In this document: positions 1-11,039 of the stretch, in pieces
How positions within the stretch are numbered: position 1 is the stretch's first letter
How the letters are laid out: each line of letters starts with the position of its first letter
NCBI GenBank assembly: GCA_032718475.1
Contig: JAUCBJ010005600.1
Span: 62,001-126,000 of the forward strand
Length of the DNA stretch: 64,000 nt
From: Nemertoderma westbladi
Taxonomy: Eukaryota; Xenacoelomorpha; Nemertodermatida; Nemertodermatidae
Direction of reading: 5' to 3'
Position numbers and translations under genes: made by a program
Notes under the pieces: generated by a model
What the model was told of the DNA's origin: nothing
Databases searched by the model: none
What the model saw: only the letters and a program-made list of their open reading frames with translations

Positions 1-99
1 ATACTAACTGTACATATACACTGCATGTAGGCCTAGATAAAGTCGGACCCCTTTTTCATATACCGTTCGTCCGTGTCCAGTTGGACCATTACGCTAAAC

Positions 100-1120
100 A
101 CACATACACACATCAGTATTGTACCACCATCTGTGTGCCGGCTTTACCAGTGGCATAGGCCAGACTCAGAACACGCCGGGAAATGCCGGGGCGGAGTTGT
201 TTGGAACATATTTTGGCTTTGCGCCTATTATTTGAATATGCATGTAGAAATCGACTAGATTTATTCGTATTATTTGTCAATTTCTGATTTATCCAAGGCA
301 TATATATGAACGGGTGCCACTACATAAGCTTACCGAGGCTTTAGGGTCTCTAGGGTGTGGTGGTAGGTTTTTGGCTGCTATAGCCTCTGCTTATGCTGTA
401 TCATACTTTATTTTAGGAAAAATAATAATTGTTGTCACAATCGGGTTGCACCAGGGTGCTTTAAATCGTGTTTATTGTTTGTCCTTTACATAAATAAGTT
501 AATTCGTATGCTTGAAGATGATGATGATGGGTTTTTTAATGTCCTGCACTGTCTGTTGTTTATCGACGATACTGTCAGACTGTACTATTGTCTATTACGC
601 CCAGGGTATTATGGATAAATTTGTGTTATGCTGGAATTTTGTGATACAACGGGTATGATTATTAATCAAAAGTAACTCAATTCATGGTTAACGGTACTAC
701 AACGGCTGATAGAGAAAGTTTGGTGTTTAATTATTTGGTGATAATAAATATAAATGATTATTGCAATTTAGGGGCCATTTTTACTCAGGATGGGAAGTTG
801 AAGTCGCCCTTGAGTTACATTTAAAGGCAAAATACAAACATATTTTGAAATTCGCCGCTTTTATAAATAAAAATGTTGATGTGCCATGGTTAATTAAGAA
901 AAGAGTCGCAGAAGCACCCCCTTTCTCATCTATATTATATGGGTACGAGTCGTGGGTGGGCAATTTAAAATGTGTTGAAGACCAATACCGACAGATTCTA
1001 AAATCATTGTTAGGCGTTAGGAAGTCTACCCCCAATGAATTAATTTGAAAGTGGATTTCCACTCTTAAAAGCATTAATTTTGGATAGAAGAGCATAATTT
1101 CTGAAAAAAGTTTCTATGTT
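100..1120 (+). pseudogene. Decayed LINE (non-LTR) reverse transcriptase
   Basis: Translating piecewise across all three plus frames gives the ordered landmarks of a LINE RT. There is a 'GRSCLEHILALRLL'-like palm start near 190-235 and a degraded 'FVDFSKAY' block near 280-300. A 'TIGLHQGA'-like block lies near 435-465, followed by 'LYINKLIRML' near 485-515. The catalytic FADD region near 550-565 reads 'LLFIDDT', so one Asp of the usual pair is kept next to an Ile. 'NLGAIFTQDGKL' follows near 763-800 and the thumb ends with 'LLGVRKSTPNE' near 1005-1040. At least four frameshifts and several stops separate these blocks, and only the 95-codon piece 761-1048 is open. No endonuclease or 5' part is visible and the window edge may cut it. 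It is a dead copy; the RT assignment is firm, the clade is not. Confidence 0.75.
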
Positions 1121-1238
1121 GCCTGATGATTGCCCACTTCGCGTCGTTTTAAGGTGTTATTGAAGGTTCTTCTTTATTTATAGAGTTATATTCATGCATA
1201 GATTGTGCGCATAATAGAGAAAACTATTTTTCGCTGTT

Positions 1239-1406
1239 AAAACACATTGTAAACTCATCCAATAATACAAAACACATTGTAAACTCATCCAATAAGATAA
1301 AACATATTGTAAACTCATTCAATAAGATAAAACAGATTGTAAACTCATCCAATAAAGACAAAACAGATTGTAAACTCATCCAATAAGATAAAACAGATTG
1401 TAAACT
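1239..1406. repeat. 30-31-bp tandem repeat, about 6 copies
   Basis: Six near-identical units start with AAACAGATTGTAAACTCATC-like sequence at about 1240, 1270, 1300, 1330, 1361 and 1391. Period is 30 bp, with one 31-bp step. The last unit runs straight into the 5' region of the ORF1-bearing element at 1401, so it may be a promoter-type repeat of that element or a chance neighbour. Confidence 0.85.
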
Positions 1407-3050
1407 GTTATGTTATATAAATATATAGGCAATATATATATATATGACAATATATTTATCAGTTCACAAACTTCCTGTAGTGATCCTGGCCTACTGCTGT
1501 ACTGCTGACTTCTGCCGTATTGTTCACCTGCTACACCATGAGCTGCTGGCTGCACTGATGCCAACCTAACGCCCTCCACCATCCCACATCGCAGTTAGAT
1601 AATCCGTCCAAAGGCCTAACTTCAATCCTGTAATCACACAGAAATAATCCCTATCCTATACGCCCGCTCAGAGTGGCTATCTACAGTCCCCGTCTTCCTC
1701 TAGTATCCACCAACATGGGTCCAAAATCTGACAACTGGAATGCGGCCATGGAGAAACTAAAAGACCTGATCGAAACTAAGTTTGAAACTCTAGATGAAGA
1801 CATGAAACTCATCAAAACACAACTAGAAAATATCCCACTCCTTATCAACGAGAATGACTACTTAAAGAAAGAAAACGAAGACATGAAACTCATTAAAACA
1901 CAACTAGAAAATATCCCACTCCTTATCAACAAGAATGACCACTTAAAGAAAGAAAACGAAATCCTAAAGGAGAAACTCGACGAACAAGCGAGGACGATAG
2001 ATGAACTAAACCAATATGAGCGGAGTCACTCGATTCTCATTCACGGCATCCCAGATATTAACAATGACAAAGACGACGACCAACAAAGTATTACAGATAT
2101 CCTATCCAAATTAGGCATTAGCTTCAACTCGGTCAATGTTTTCCATCGCCTTGGTAAACCAAAACCCCCTGTTAGCGGTAATAAAAAATCTTCCCGACCA
2201 ATCATCGTGCGTTTCTATACGGACATTCATCCCGATGGATAGCGTTCGGCAACTGCAAATCGCTTCCCCCAGGTGTATACCTAACAGACCACCTCACACC
2301 GCAACGGTCCGCTCTCCTCCACTACGCCCTAAAGTTGAAACGCTCAGAACGCCTCCACTCCGCTTATTCATATAATGGCGTGGTAACGGTTCGATTATCG
2401 CCAAGCGGCGAACCGATACCAGTTCACTCTACTGCCGAAGTCGATAAGGTCTGTATCTCCAAAGTGAACCCCCAAAATTCGGACACCCGTAGCCCCCACG
2501 GAAGCGATCCTAAAATAACCAGCGGATCTACATCCAGCTATACCCATCGCCCACGACGCAAGGCTACCGGAGCCGTAACGACGATAGAAAACTCGAACCA
2601 ATATGCTGTATTGAACAATATCAACCGCGGTAAGGAATTATTAATAATTAAAATACTTCATCGTTCACACAACTTTTCTGTAAAAAAAGGCCCTCGCTAT
2701 GAATTTACTGTCTAAAACATTTCACACCATATATGTACGTACTGGTATATGTTACATTAGGTTTACCCTATATTATATTATATTATGTAATCTCTAATCC
2801 TTTTCTTTTCTTTTCTTTTCTTAATAATGAAAGAAGTTAGCTAATAATATCGTCACATTCTGAATTTCAAGTGCTGAATACACTTATGGTGGTGGGTGTT
2901 GAGTTGCTTTTTTGCTTCCAACTACAGCTGATAGTAATGTTGTTTTCTACCCTTTATAATCCCAAACCCCCCAACCTTGACCCCTCCTCCCCATCCCATC
3001 CCGTCGCCCTACCCGTCTGTAACTGTTTGTGTCCTAAGCTGTAACTGTCC
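1401..3050 (+). mobile_element. ORF1-only LINE-like unit, copy 1
   Basis: A 5' region of about 310 bp (1401-1714) and the start of ORF1 are repeated almost exactly 1650 bp downstream (3051 onward). Between the two 5' regions lies one ORF1 and about 335 bp of non-coding 3' sequence with a TTTTC-rich tract near 2800-2820. No endonuclease or RT frame is present between them. The unit may be a non-autonomous derivative that lost ORF2, or a tandem arrangement produced by deletion. The outer 3' boundary is inferred only from where copy 2 begins. Confidence 0.6.
1715..2715 (+). pseudogene. LINE ORF1-type RNA-binding protein, one frameshift
   Basis: The first frame opens with MGPKSDNWNAAMEKLKDL at 1715; an ATG 42 bases upstream is also in frame. 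It encodes a long charged coiled coil, then an RRM-like core with 'HSILIHGIPD' and 'VFHRLGKPKP', then basic C-terminal sequence. This is the order seen in ORF1 proteins of L1/CR1-like LINEs, which coat the element RNA as trimers. The frame breaks near 2225-2240; the rest continues one frame over (residues 'LPPGVYLTDHLTPQRSALL', then the ORF ending at 2715). An 81-bp segment encoding 'EDMKLIKTQLENIPLLIN' is duplicated in tandem (about 1798-1959), lengthening the coiled coil; copy 2 at 3445 has only one such segment. The frameshift makes it inactive as read, unless it is a sequencing error. Confidence 0.65.
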
Positions 3051-3587
3051 TAAACTGTTTGTTATATAAATATATAGTTAATATATATATATATGACAAT
3101 ATATTTATCAGTTCACAAACTTCCTGTAGTGATACTGGCCTACTGCTGTACTGCTGACTTCTGCCGTATTGTTCACCTGCTACACCATGAGCTGCTTTCT
3201 GCACTGATGCCAACCTAACGCCCTCCACCATCCCACATCGCAGTTAGATAATGCGTCCAAAGGCCTAACTTCAATCCTGTAATCACACAGAAATAATCCC
3301 TATCCTATACGCCCGCTCAGAGTGGCTATCTACAGTCCCCGTCTTCCTCTAGTATCCACCAACATGGGTCCAAAATCTGACAACTGGAATACGGCCATGG
3401 AGAAACTAAAAGACCTGATCGAAAGTAAGTTTGAAACTCTAGATGAAGACATGAAACTCATTAAAACACGAATATAAATTATCCCATTCCTTATCAACGA
3501 GAATGACTACTTAAGAAAGAAAACGAAATCCTAAAGGAGAAACTCGACGAACAAGCGAGGACGATAGATGAACTAAACCAATATGAG
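3051..3587 (+). mobile_element. ORF1-only LINE-like unit, copy 2, truncated
   Basis: This repeats 1401 onward at high identity, including the AT-rich start, the 5' region and the ORF1 start at 3364. The ORF1 frame is stopped after about 35 codons and frameshifted near 3510. Similarity ends abruptly at 3587, inside the coiled-coil sequence, where the antisense gypsy remnant begins. Confidence 0.75.
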
Positions 3588-3621
3588 GTCTGTCCTTTGG
3601 CAGTGTGAAATTCCTTCAATG

Positions 3622-4975
3622 TCAAAGTTTGAGATTGCACTCGACAATGCCATCGAGGTCGAAGGTGTCAATAAATGTAGCATTGATTTTGCAAGATAAT
3701 GTGTCAGCAACTATGTTTGAATCTCCTGGGATGTATTCAATCGAGTCAATAAACTCGGCAAGGGATGAGAGTTGGTGAGTTTGATGCAGTGAGACAGTGT
3801 TAGTTTTCCTCAATGTGTGGATGAGTGGTTTATGGTTGGTGAAAAGTGTAACGAAACGTCCTTCAAGTGTAGCGCAAAAATTGATTGTGGCCTGATAGAC
3901 TGTAATTCATGATTAAATGATGACCAGGTCGCTTCAGTGGGTGTGAGACGGTGGGAAAAGAAACCAAAAGGGACTGAATTGTCGCAAGATATTGTTTCAT
4001 GTAGAACTGCGCCTATTGCGATCTGCGATGCATTGGTTGTGAGAGTGATTTTGCTATTGATGGTGGAAGAGTGGTGGAGGAGAGTAGCACTTGACAATGC
4101 ATTTCTCAATTTTGTGAAAGCCTGGGAATGTATAGGAGTCCATTCGGCAATGGTAAAAGGGCGTTGTGGAAGTTTGCATTTGTTTTGCAGAGAAGTACTA
4201 AGTGGAGTTTGGAGAGGGTACACAATGTTGCTGAAGTGAGGGATATGGCGGCGGTAGAAACCTAACATGCCAATAATTCACTGAAGTTCAGTGTAGCTGT
4301 ATGGTTGGAGAGAGATAGTTTTGATGCATTCTGGAGTTGGTAAGATTCCTTCAGCAGAGACTAGTGAACCAAGGAAGTTTATTGTTAGTTGAAGCCATTG
4401 GCACTTCAGAAAGTTTTCTTTAAAATTATGGTCTCTGATGTATAGGAAAACAATGTTGATATGTTTGTAGTGTTGTGTTTGATCCTATGAAAACATAAGA
4501 ATATCATTGAAGTTGATGAATACAAAGGTGAAATTCAAATTCAAACAGAGTTTAACTTCCATTGTAGGGTTCGACCGACATTATGTAATCCGTAAGGCAT
4601 GCGGACAAACTCAATCAGTCCGAAAGGTGTTGTTATGGCAGTTTTAATGCTATTGAAATCTGATTGTAGGCTTGCACCAAGTAAATGGAACTAAAAATTG
4701 TTGTTCCTTATATTTTATTATAGAAATGAGGGGCATGAGTCAGGTTGAGTGATAAGATTTAAGGGGTGGTAGTCCCCACAGGATGCCACTAGTTGTGTGC
4801 ATTCTTTTTGGGTGCCATATGGAGTGGCGATGCCAAGGACTGTTAGATGGACATATAACTTATTTTGATTGTAAGACCTGAAAACGGCATTGACAAGGGT
4901 AAGTTTCATACCACTGAGTTGTTGTGGTTTGGCTAAAATTGGCCGAATGTTTCTAATTTCAATGCGGTGATTCAC
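3622..4975 (-). pseudogene. RT and RNase H region of gypsy remnant
   Basis: Minus-strand pieces in order are 'YGTQKECTQLVASCGDYHPLN' split by errors (4718-4975), then 'TPFGLIEFVRMPYGL' near 4570-4620. A degraded catalytic block near 4500-4540 reads 'FINFNDIL' instead of the usual YVDD type. The ORF 3810-4268 opens with 'MLGFYRRHIPHFSNIV' and includes 'LTTNASQIAIGAVL' (RNase H start, Asp to Asn). The ORF 3622-3813 carries 'IEYIPGDSNIVADTLS', the RNase H end. The order is right but the catalytic residues are lost. Confidence 0.65.
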
Positions 4976-5041
4976 ATCGCAGATAGGTTCATGGGAGAAT
5001 GCGGTATCGGGTCAAATAGATCAGCGTATTCTTTGAGTAAC

Positions 5042-5652
5042 TTATACATTATACAAAGAGTCATCTGGATGCGTAGCAGCAATTTTTCTTATTGCTAAAG
5101 TTGAGGAGGAGGAGGAAACAAGGTCATGTTTAAGATGAGTGTCTCCATCAATAATCAGTTCGTTTTTGCAACCAAGTAGCATATTGAAGTTAGAAAGGAA
5201 ATCTATTCCAAGGATATTATCTGTAACATTGGCAATGTGAAATAACTTAATTTTCGCCATTCAATATTGAGAGGTGAGCACTTATAGTGCGAAATACAGT
5301 GAGTGATATTAGCATTGGAAACTGCTCGGAGTTGAGTTTGTGTAGGATCCCAAAGGAAGTCTTTAACGCTAGATGGCATTAGAATATAAACTTGAGATCT
5401 TGTGTCAATAAGAAAATTCAGTTTATGAGTTTTAGTGGAGTGAGTTTGAATATGGCAGCGCCCTTGGTGCTTGCAGCTACTGTACTGAGGGGTGCTAGTT
5501 TTCCAATGGTGCAGGTGATGAAGATCGGGAAGGTGGATGATAGTTTTGTCGTGATGGAGGCATAATATGGACTGGCTTCTCTGTGGGCAATCGCCACCAT
5601 TCACTGCAACATTTTGCCTTACTACCATAGTATAATAATATTGAATCTGCAA
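5042..5652 (-). pseudogene. Aspartic protease region of gypsy remnant
   Basis: Two overlapping minus-strand frames (5203-5652 and 5042-5260) contain 'FLIDTRSQVYIL', the retropepsin active-site region with Arg where Gly is expected in DTG. Downstream is 'ILGIDFLSNFNMLLGCKN', the usual second half of the fold. The active-site change and the frame change between the halves mean no working protease. Confidence 0.6.
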
Positions 5653-5751
5653 ATTTATGGGTTCTTTCCCTCTCTAAAGGGGATACAGGTCGCCGAATGG
5701 GGCCAGGGTACCTTGGCGTGGAGTCGGTGTAGAGGATTGAGAATAATCACG

Positions 5752-6279
5752 CTAGTTGGGTGGTTGATAAAGTGGTTGACGTTGTTCATACTCCATGTGT
5801 TGTTTTGTTTGGAAATTGACAGATGTGACATTACATGGGGGCGAAACTGAGCTTTCAGATTGTTGGGTAAACAATAAAATAATGTCACATTGTGCGGCAA
5901 ATTCCTTGGGTGGTAGGCGGTGATGGGCGACGAGTGCAGAACAAGCCGTGAGTGGAAGAGCTTGTAGAAGTTTGTGCCATACAATGTCATTATCAGCAGT
6001 GAGATTGCACTCATTGAATTTACGTTTGATGCGTAAATATACTAGATATGGTTTCTGACCATCCATGGATACTTGTCCCAAGGCTTCTTTGAGGAGTTCG
6101 GCTTTTGTCTTCTCATAAAGTTGGAGGATCGTGGCCTTTATTTCATCATAGGTGTCGATGGATGATACGACGTTGAGAGCAACATCCTCTGGTAAATTCG
6201 CCAACATATGGTGGAATTTCGTAGTTTCGCTGGTGATATTGGCTAGACTGAAATATGATTCCATCAGCCGGAACCACAC
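5752..6279 (-). pseudogene. Gag capsid-region fragment of gypsy remnant
   Basis: A 175-codon open stretch begins 'MWFRLMESYFSLANI' and has a helical capsid pattern, including 'LANLPEDVALNVVSS' and a later 'YLRIKRKFNECNL'. This matches the N-terminal capsid region of gag in arthropod and marine-invertebrate gypsy elements, which forms the particle shell. No zinc knuckle follows in frame. The next domain, protease, lies in other frames further along the minus strand. Confidence 0.6.
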
Positions 6280-6350
6280 ACTAGGGTTGGAGCGGAATAA
6301 CGTTGGTGGTTTTTACGGATACTCGCGAAATGTTGAATTGTTGTAAAGCA

Positions 6351-8512
6351 GCCTCGTTTTCTTAGTTATAGTTATCCATTGATTATGATTTTTTTTTGAG
6401 TTAATAGTTAATTAATTATTAATTAAATTGAAGGATGAAATATAGTTGCGGTTACATCAATTGTGTATATTTGATTTAGATATATGTTTTACAATGTGAT
6501 AAAGCTCCTAAACGAGTTTCTATATTTTTGATTCTACTTTAGTTTCACCAACTGTTGGTTAATATAGACATTTATTTATATATGTCTGAAATAGAGACAG
6601 TCACATGTAGAAAACATGTTGGACATATAAACACTATTATCATAGTCATCCATGTGTTACTACTTCACATATTAGTTATGATACATGCACACAAACTAAA
6701 CAAATGTTTACTAATTCTATCTGACATTTTATATCACAACAAAGAAGCTAATAAAATAAACCGACAGACTATGCGGTTGCTCAACTCAGTTTGAGCTCAC
6801 AACAGAGATGTCACTAAGCGTTCAGTTTTGTGACGTTACAAAGCCGCAAATAGGGGATAAAAGGTTAAGTGATCCGTGATCGTATGAAACAGGAACCACC
6901 AAAGGCAATCCTAAGGCTCATCTCTAATAAGGTGGGGGGGGGGGGGGGGGGTGATCGATGCAAATAACAGCTGATGACCAGACCACCATGATGGTCGTAG
7001 GTATTATATTCCTACTTAATTTATAGCTAATAAATTAGGTTAATATAAACAGTACTGGGAAAGTCCATTATTACTCTACATCTACGCCATGTTTAATGAG
7101 AAAGCTGCAAAAATAAAAAAAACTTGTTTAACCAATTTTACAGGCGAATGTTTATTTCAATCCATCAGTATACCACGTATTTTTAGTATAACAATGTTCC
7201 ACTGAGGATGGTTGAGGTTAGCACATTCCGAGGTCATCTGCAACCCGGCCTGTTTTTTTAGAAGGCCATTGAAAACAACATGGTAAATCACATTAGCTGT
7301 AAGTGCAAAATAAAACGCATTGGTATATCGGAAGGACGAACCTCAACAACTTGTTTACAACCAAATAGGACTAGAACATACAATAAGGTGCTAAAAAAAT
7401 GGCGTGATAATACAATATGTTTGATTTTCAAATGATATCCTTCGGCAACCTAAGTTGTAACTGACTTGCCATAAAAACGTTTTCGAATGCTGAGAGTTCA
7501 GAAAATCACCGGATGACGGATTTGAGGGGCGCTTCATGCATCACAGTTATTCCACACCATCATAGATTTATCTTCTGAAATTTCCTCACTGTAGGAACTG
7601 TATGATAACAAGCCAATAATTGGCCTGTCATCAATAAAACAATCACACGTCATACACATAACTTTTATGTCAATTCAGCATTTATAATGAAAAATTTATG
7701 TTCAGTGTTCATTATATCATGACGTAACTAATTGGATATCTACGATAAACCGTATTATTATACAGTAATTTACACAATAATCTGTCTTTATTCACAAATA
7801 AGAAAAGAATCGGAAATGCATTGATGTTAGAAAAAACATGAATGTCAAACGGGATATTAATTATTCCAAATGATTTTATATTCTCATTTATGTGCAGCAA
7901 AAATAGAAAAGATATATATTGTTCATATTTCGTTTATGGGTTAATTATCGAATAGCTACTTTTTGTTGCATATTTTGTGTATTGTTGTTGTAGACAATAG
8001 ACAATATAGATAATAATAGACAATAGCGGGGAAAACAAACCAGTTAGTAAATTAGTGCCGTGAGGTAACAACGATTGATGCAGAAATGCGTGAAACCATC
8101 ATTACACAATAAAGCTTTACGTTACTAGTTACACTTACAATATAATACCTAATTTAATCTCGTAAATTAATTTAAATTTATATATCTAATTTGAGGAGTC
8201 TGTCACTATTACCCTGTTGCTGTGATGCAATAAATTATACTATCCATCCATATCTAATAGCATTGCCTAATTTATCACCATAATTATTATTAACTGTGCG
8301 CAATTAATAGCTTAATTATAATAATTTCAATATAATATTTTAGGTCATCGATCAATGATGCTCTTATGAGCTCGTTAAATCATAATCATAGAGGTATATC
8401 ACAATACTTGATTATTACATCATAGCATCAGTTCGTTCATTTTTTTAGTTTCTGACTATTGACTATTGTGGCTTAAACTATTAGTGTAATTACAAATTAC
8501 TGTGCGCGTACT
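6351..8512. other. AT-rich spacer, no gene seen
   Basis: No coding pattern, repeat array or element could be supported here. The only clear oddity is an uninterrupted run of 18 G at 6934-6951. Short open frames at 6555-6794 and 7712-7900 are AT-rich and have no recognisable features. Confidence 0.6.
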
Positions 8513-8562
8513 GGACTACAATTCGGTCCCGGACAATTCGGTCCGGACATTATCATTCGGTC
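8513..8562. repeat. Partial 16-bp hairpin-repeat array
   Basis: Three degenerate copies of a unit containing CAATTCGGTCCCGGA directly adjoin the LINE fragment at 8575. They belong to the same family as the larger inverted arrays at 8864-9053 and 9459-9568. Confidence 0.7.
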
Positions 8563-8569
8563 ATCATCA

Positions 8570-8768
8570 ATAGTAGACACAAATCGATAATCCATCGTAT
8601 ACTGATCTGATTGCTGCAATAATTTCATCAGGAATCCCATATAATGAAAGTATGCTGAACATACGTGAGCGAGAGACTGAATCAAAGGCCTTGAAGAAGT
8701 CAACAAAGATAACAGCCAGATGCCTGTCTTTCTTTTTTGATAACACTTCAATGTTGCCTGCTATACTA
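8570..8768 (-). pseudogene. LINE reverse transcriptase fragment
   Basis: On the minus strand, one open stretch contains 'HLAVIFVDFFKAFDSVSR' followed by 'MFSILSLYGIPDEIIAAI', the RT block A region of a non-LTR element. It resembles the block in the LINE at 41482-43093 ('MTFVDFKKAFDSI', 'ILRAYGIPEVIVAGI'). About 65 codons survive; the sequence runs into hairpin-repeat arrays on the 8562 side. Confidence 0.7.
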
Positions 8769-8863
8769 GGACATACTGAATAGTCCTGCTCAGCTAAAGG
8801 ATTTTATACATTACGGCCATATCAAGATATATTGATAATAGTAAGCATTTTGGTAAGGGATGT

Positions 8864-9053
8864 AGGACAATTCGGTCACGGAAAATTCGGTCCCGGGCAA
8901 TTCGGTCCGGACAATTCGGTCCCGGACAATTCGGTCCCAAAACACTAAATAAATGGGACCGAATTGTCCGGGACCGAATTGTCCGGGACCGAATTGTCCG
9001 GGACCGAATTGTTCTAGGACCGAATTGTTCTAGGACCGAATTGTCCGGCACCG
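8864..9053. repeat. Inverted array of 16-bp units (large hairpin)
   Basis: The left arm, 8864-8938, is about five tandem copies of GGACAATTCGGTCCCG. The right arm, 8954-9053, is about six copies of its reverse complement. They are separated by a 15-base AT-rich loop (8939-8953). Each unit is itself a short imperfect palindrome (GGAC...GTCC). The whole could fold into one hairpin of about 75 bp or many small ones. Confidence 0.9.
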
Positions 9054-9458
9054 ATTTTGTGAAAGCATTGATATTTTAGAATTAGGCCTAAACTGTTGCA
9101 GATTATATTAATTACCAAGAATGTTGATGATATTATAACAGTCCCTGAATGAGATCCAGCTATTATCTAGGATAATAATTTAGGCTTGTTAATCAACCAA
9201 CAACACCTACAGTATACATACGCAATATATAAAAAAAATATGTTTTAAACATTTTAAATACATACTATTACAAGCTAGTAAATATTTCACAAGCTCCATA
9301 AAAACACCATAGCTACCATAACTAATAATGTTAACAAAAAAAAGTACAAGTTTTTTATTTAAAAAAAACTACTAGCTAGTAAAAAACACTAGCTACCATA
9401 TAATAATATCTATTAAGGTTCTAGAACATTCACCATTATATAGTTCAAATTAAATTTC

Positions 9459-9568
9459 GTCCGGACAATTCGGTCCCGGTCAATTCGGTCCCGGACAATT
9501 CGGTCCCGGTCAATTTGGTCCCAAAACACAAAATTAATGGGACTGAATTGTCCGGGACCGAATTGTCC
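9459..9568. repeat. Second inverted array of the same 16-bp unit
   Basis: Four units in one direction (9459-9521) face about two in the other (9538-9568). The loop is almost the same as in the 8864-9053 array (CCCAAAACAC, then AAT-rich, then GGGA). The shared loop shows that the two arrays are copies of one hairpin, about 590 bp apart. Confidence 0.9.
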
Positions 9569-11039
9569 TGCTTCCGACTCCGATCCATTTGAAATGTTAT
9601 GGGGACCAGGGTCCTCCAGGGTGACACTCTTGTTAGATCTGAAAAATTTATATAAGGTTTTTAATGGCTTGGACTGACCATTTCTCACCAGCCGGCGGCC
9701 CCACACCACATCACCTCCACAATTCACGATCCGAAATGTGAATCCAAAATTCGTCTTAATTATCAAGTTCAGTATCTTTCAGCAGGCATATCAGGAAGGC
9801 TGACCTCCACGTTTCATCTCCTAAGTCGTCAGCCATTAAACCAGATCAGGCACAGGTTGATCAGTTTTACTAAGATGGGAGAGGCTGGCGGCAAGACTCG
9901 TACGTTGTTACATTACCACCGAGGTTGTAAAATGCCCCGTTTGTTAAGTGACCATCTGATCCATGAAATAATGTTTCGTTGGTGGTTAAGCAAAACAGCT
10001 GAAGAGGCTTTGAAAGGCCCAAACAGGAAAATTCATCATAAAAGGGTGAACTAACTATTAAAACTATACATGACATTTAATTAAAGGGCTAATTCACATA
10101 CACCTTCTACCATGCTTGCAGACAGACATGAGATGCTATAAAGAACTCTATATATCATTCACTGAGGCAGCTTTTATATTTATTGTCCATCAGAGTTTCA
10201 GTAAAACCGATATATAGAAACTGTAAAGTTTATACTTGAATAATTATTGATTATCTCCCTGAGCAAGAGATGGAAGCCTTATACATAATGTACCTATTAT
10301 TATTGCTGCAATAGTGCTCGTAATCCTCAACTAGTGCTGTTCAAAAAATACTGAAGACCCAAAGTGATGACGAATGTTATCCATTAGTGGCTATGGTGCA
10401 CTTAATCCTTACCAAATGCTGTTCAGAAAATAGGCAAGACTCAAGGTTTATGGCGTATCCACACTAACAAACATGTGTTGAGAAAATAGTAATTTTATAG
10501 ATGTTTTAAATTTGTTTATAAGAAAAATTTATTATCCATATCAGGAAATAAACTCATTAATTGACAAGTAACTATACTATTTTTGTTTATCGATATTTAG
10601 GAGTTCATACTTAAAGTTCATACTTTTATACTGGCCTTTATAACCAGTCATTATATCGTGTGTGACGGTATAAGATGCACAAAGAAAACAATAAAGAAAA
10701 CTTCGTGCAATCCCACCTACCGTAAAGCAGTGCGAAGTTGCTGTTAGTATAGAAGTGTGTTGAGTGATGCTGAATCTCCATTTTGTATCAGTGGTATCGC
10801 AAATCGTATGTACATGTGCATCTCGCATGCATTTTGCCTTTAACTTTAATCTCCGTTTGAAATGTCAGTTTGCACCCTTTCAAACACATCTTAAGTGTTG
10901 ATACTATTAGAAAACTTGTGTCGAATAATAGATCTGATTATATCACTAAAAGTCCTTGTCTAGCAAATGTTTAATTTACAAATAGGATGTGTTATCTTTG
11001 TAGAAAAATTGCAGTGAGGTCCATTATAAAATTACATTG
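9569..11039. other. Spacer with no gene seen
   Basis: No coding frame with recognisable content. Near 10311-10490 there are two or three weak copies of a roughly 85-bp segment sharing 'TGCTGTTCA.AAAATA' and 'TAATCCT.AC'. Confidence 0.5.

Larger units (their letters stand above)
3588..6350 (-). mobile_element. Ty3/gypsy retrotransposon remnant
   Basis: Read on the minus strand from 6350 down, the blocks come in the order gag, protease, reverse transcriptase, RNase H. This is the Ty3/gypsy order. The copy stops at 3588 inside the connection after RNase H, so integrase and a 3' LTR are missing; no LTR was recognised at the 6350 end. Every domain is broken by frameshifts or stops. Confidence 0.75.
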
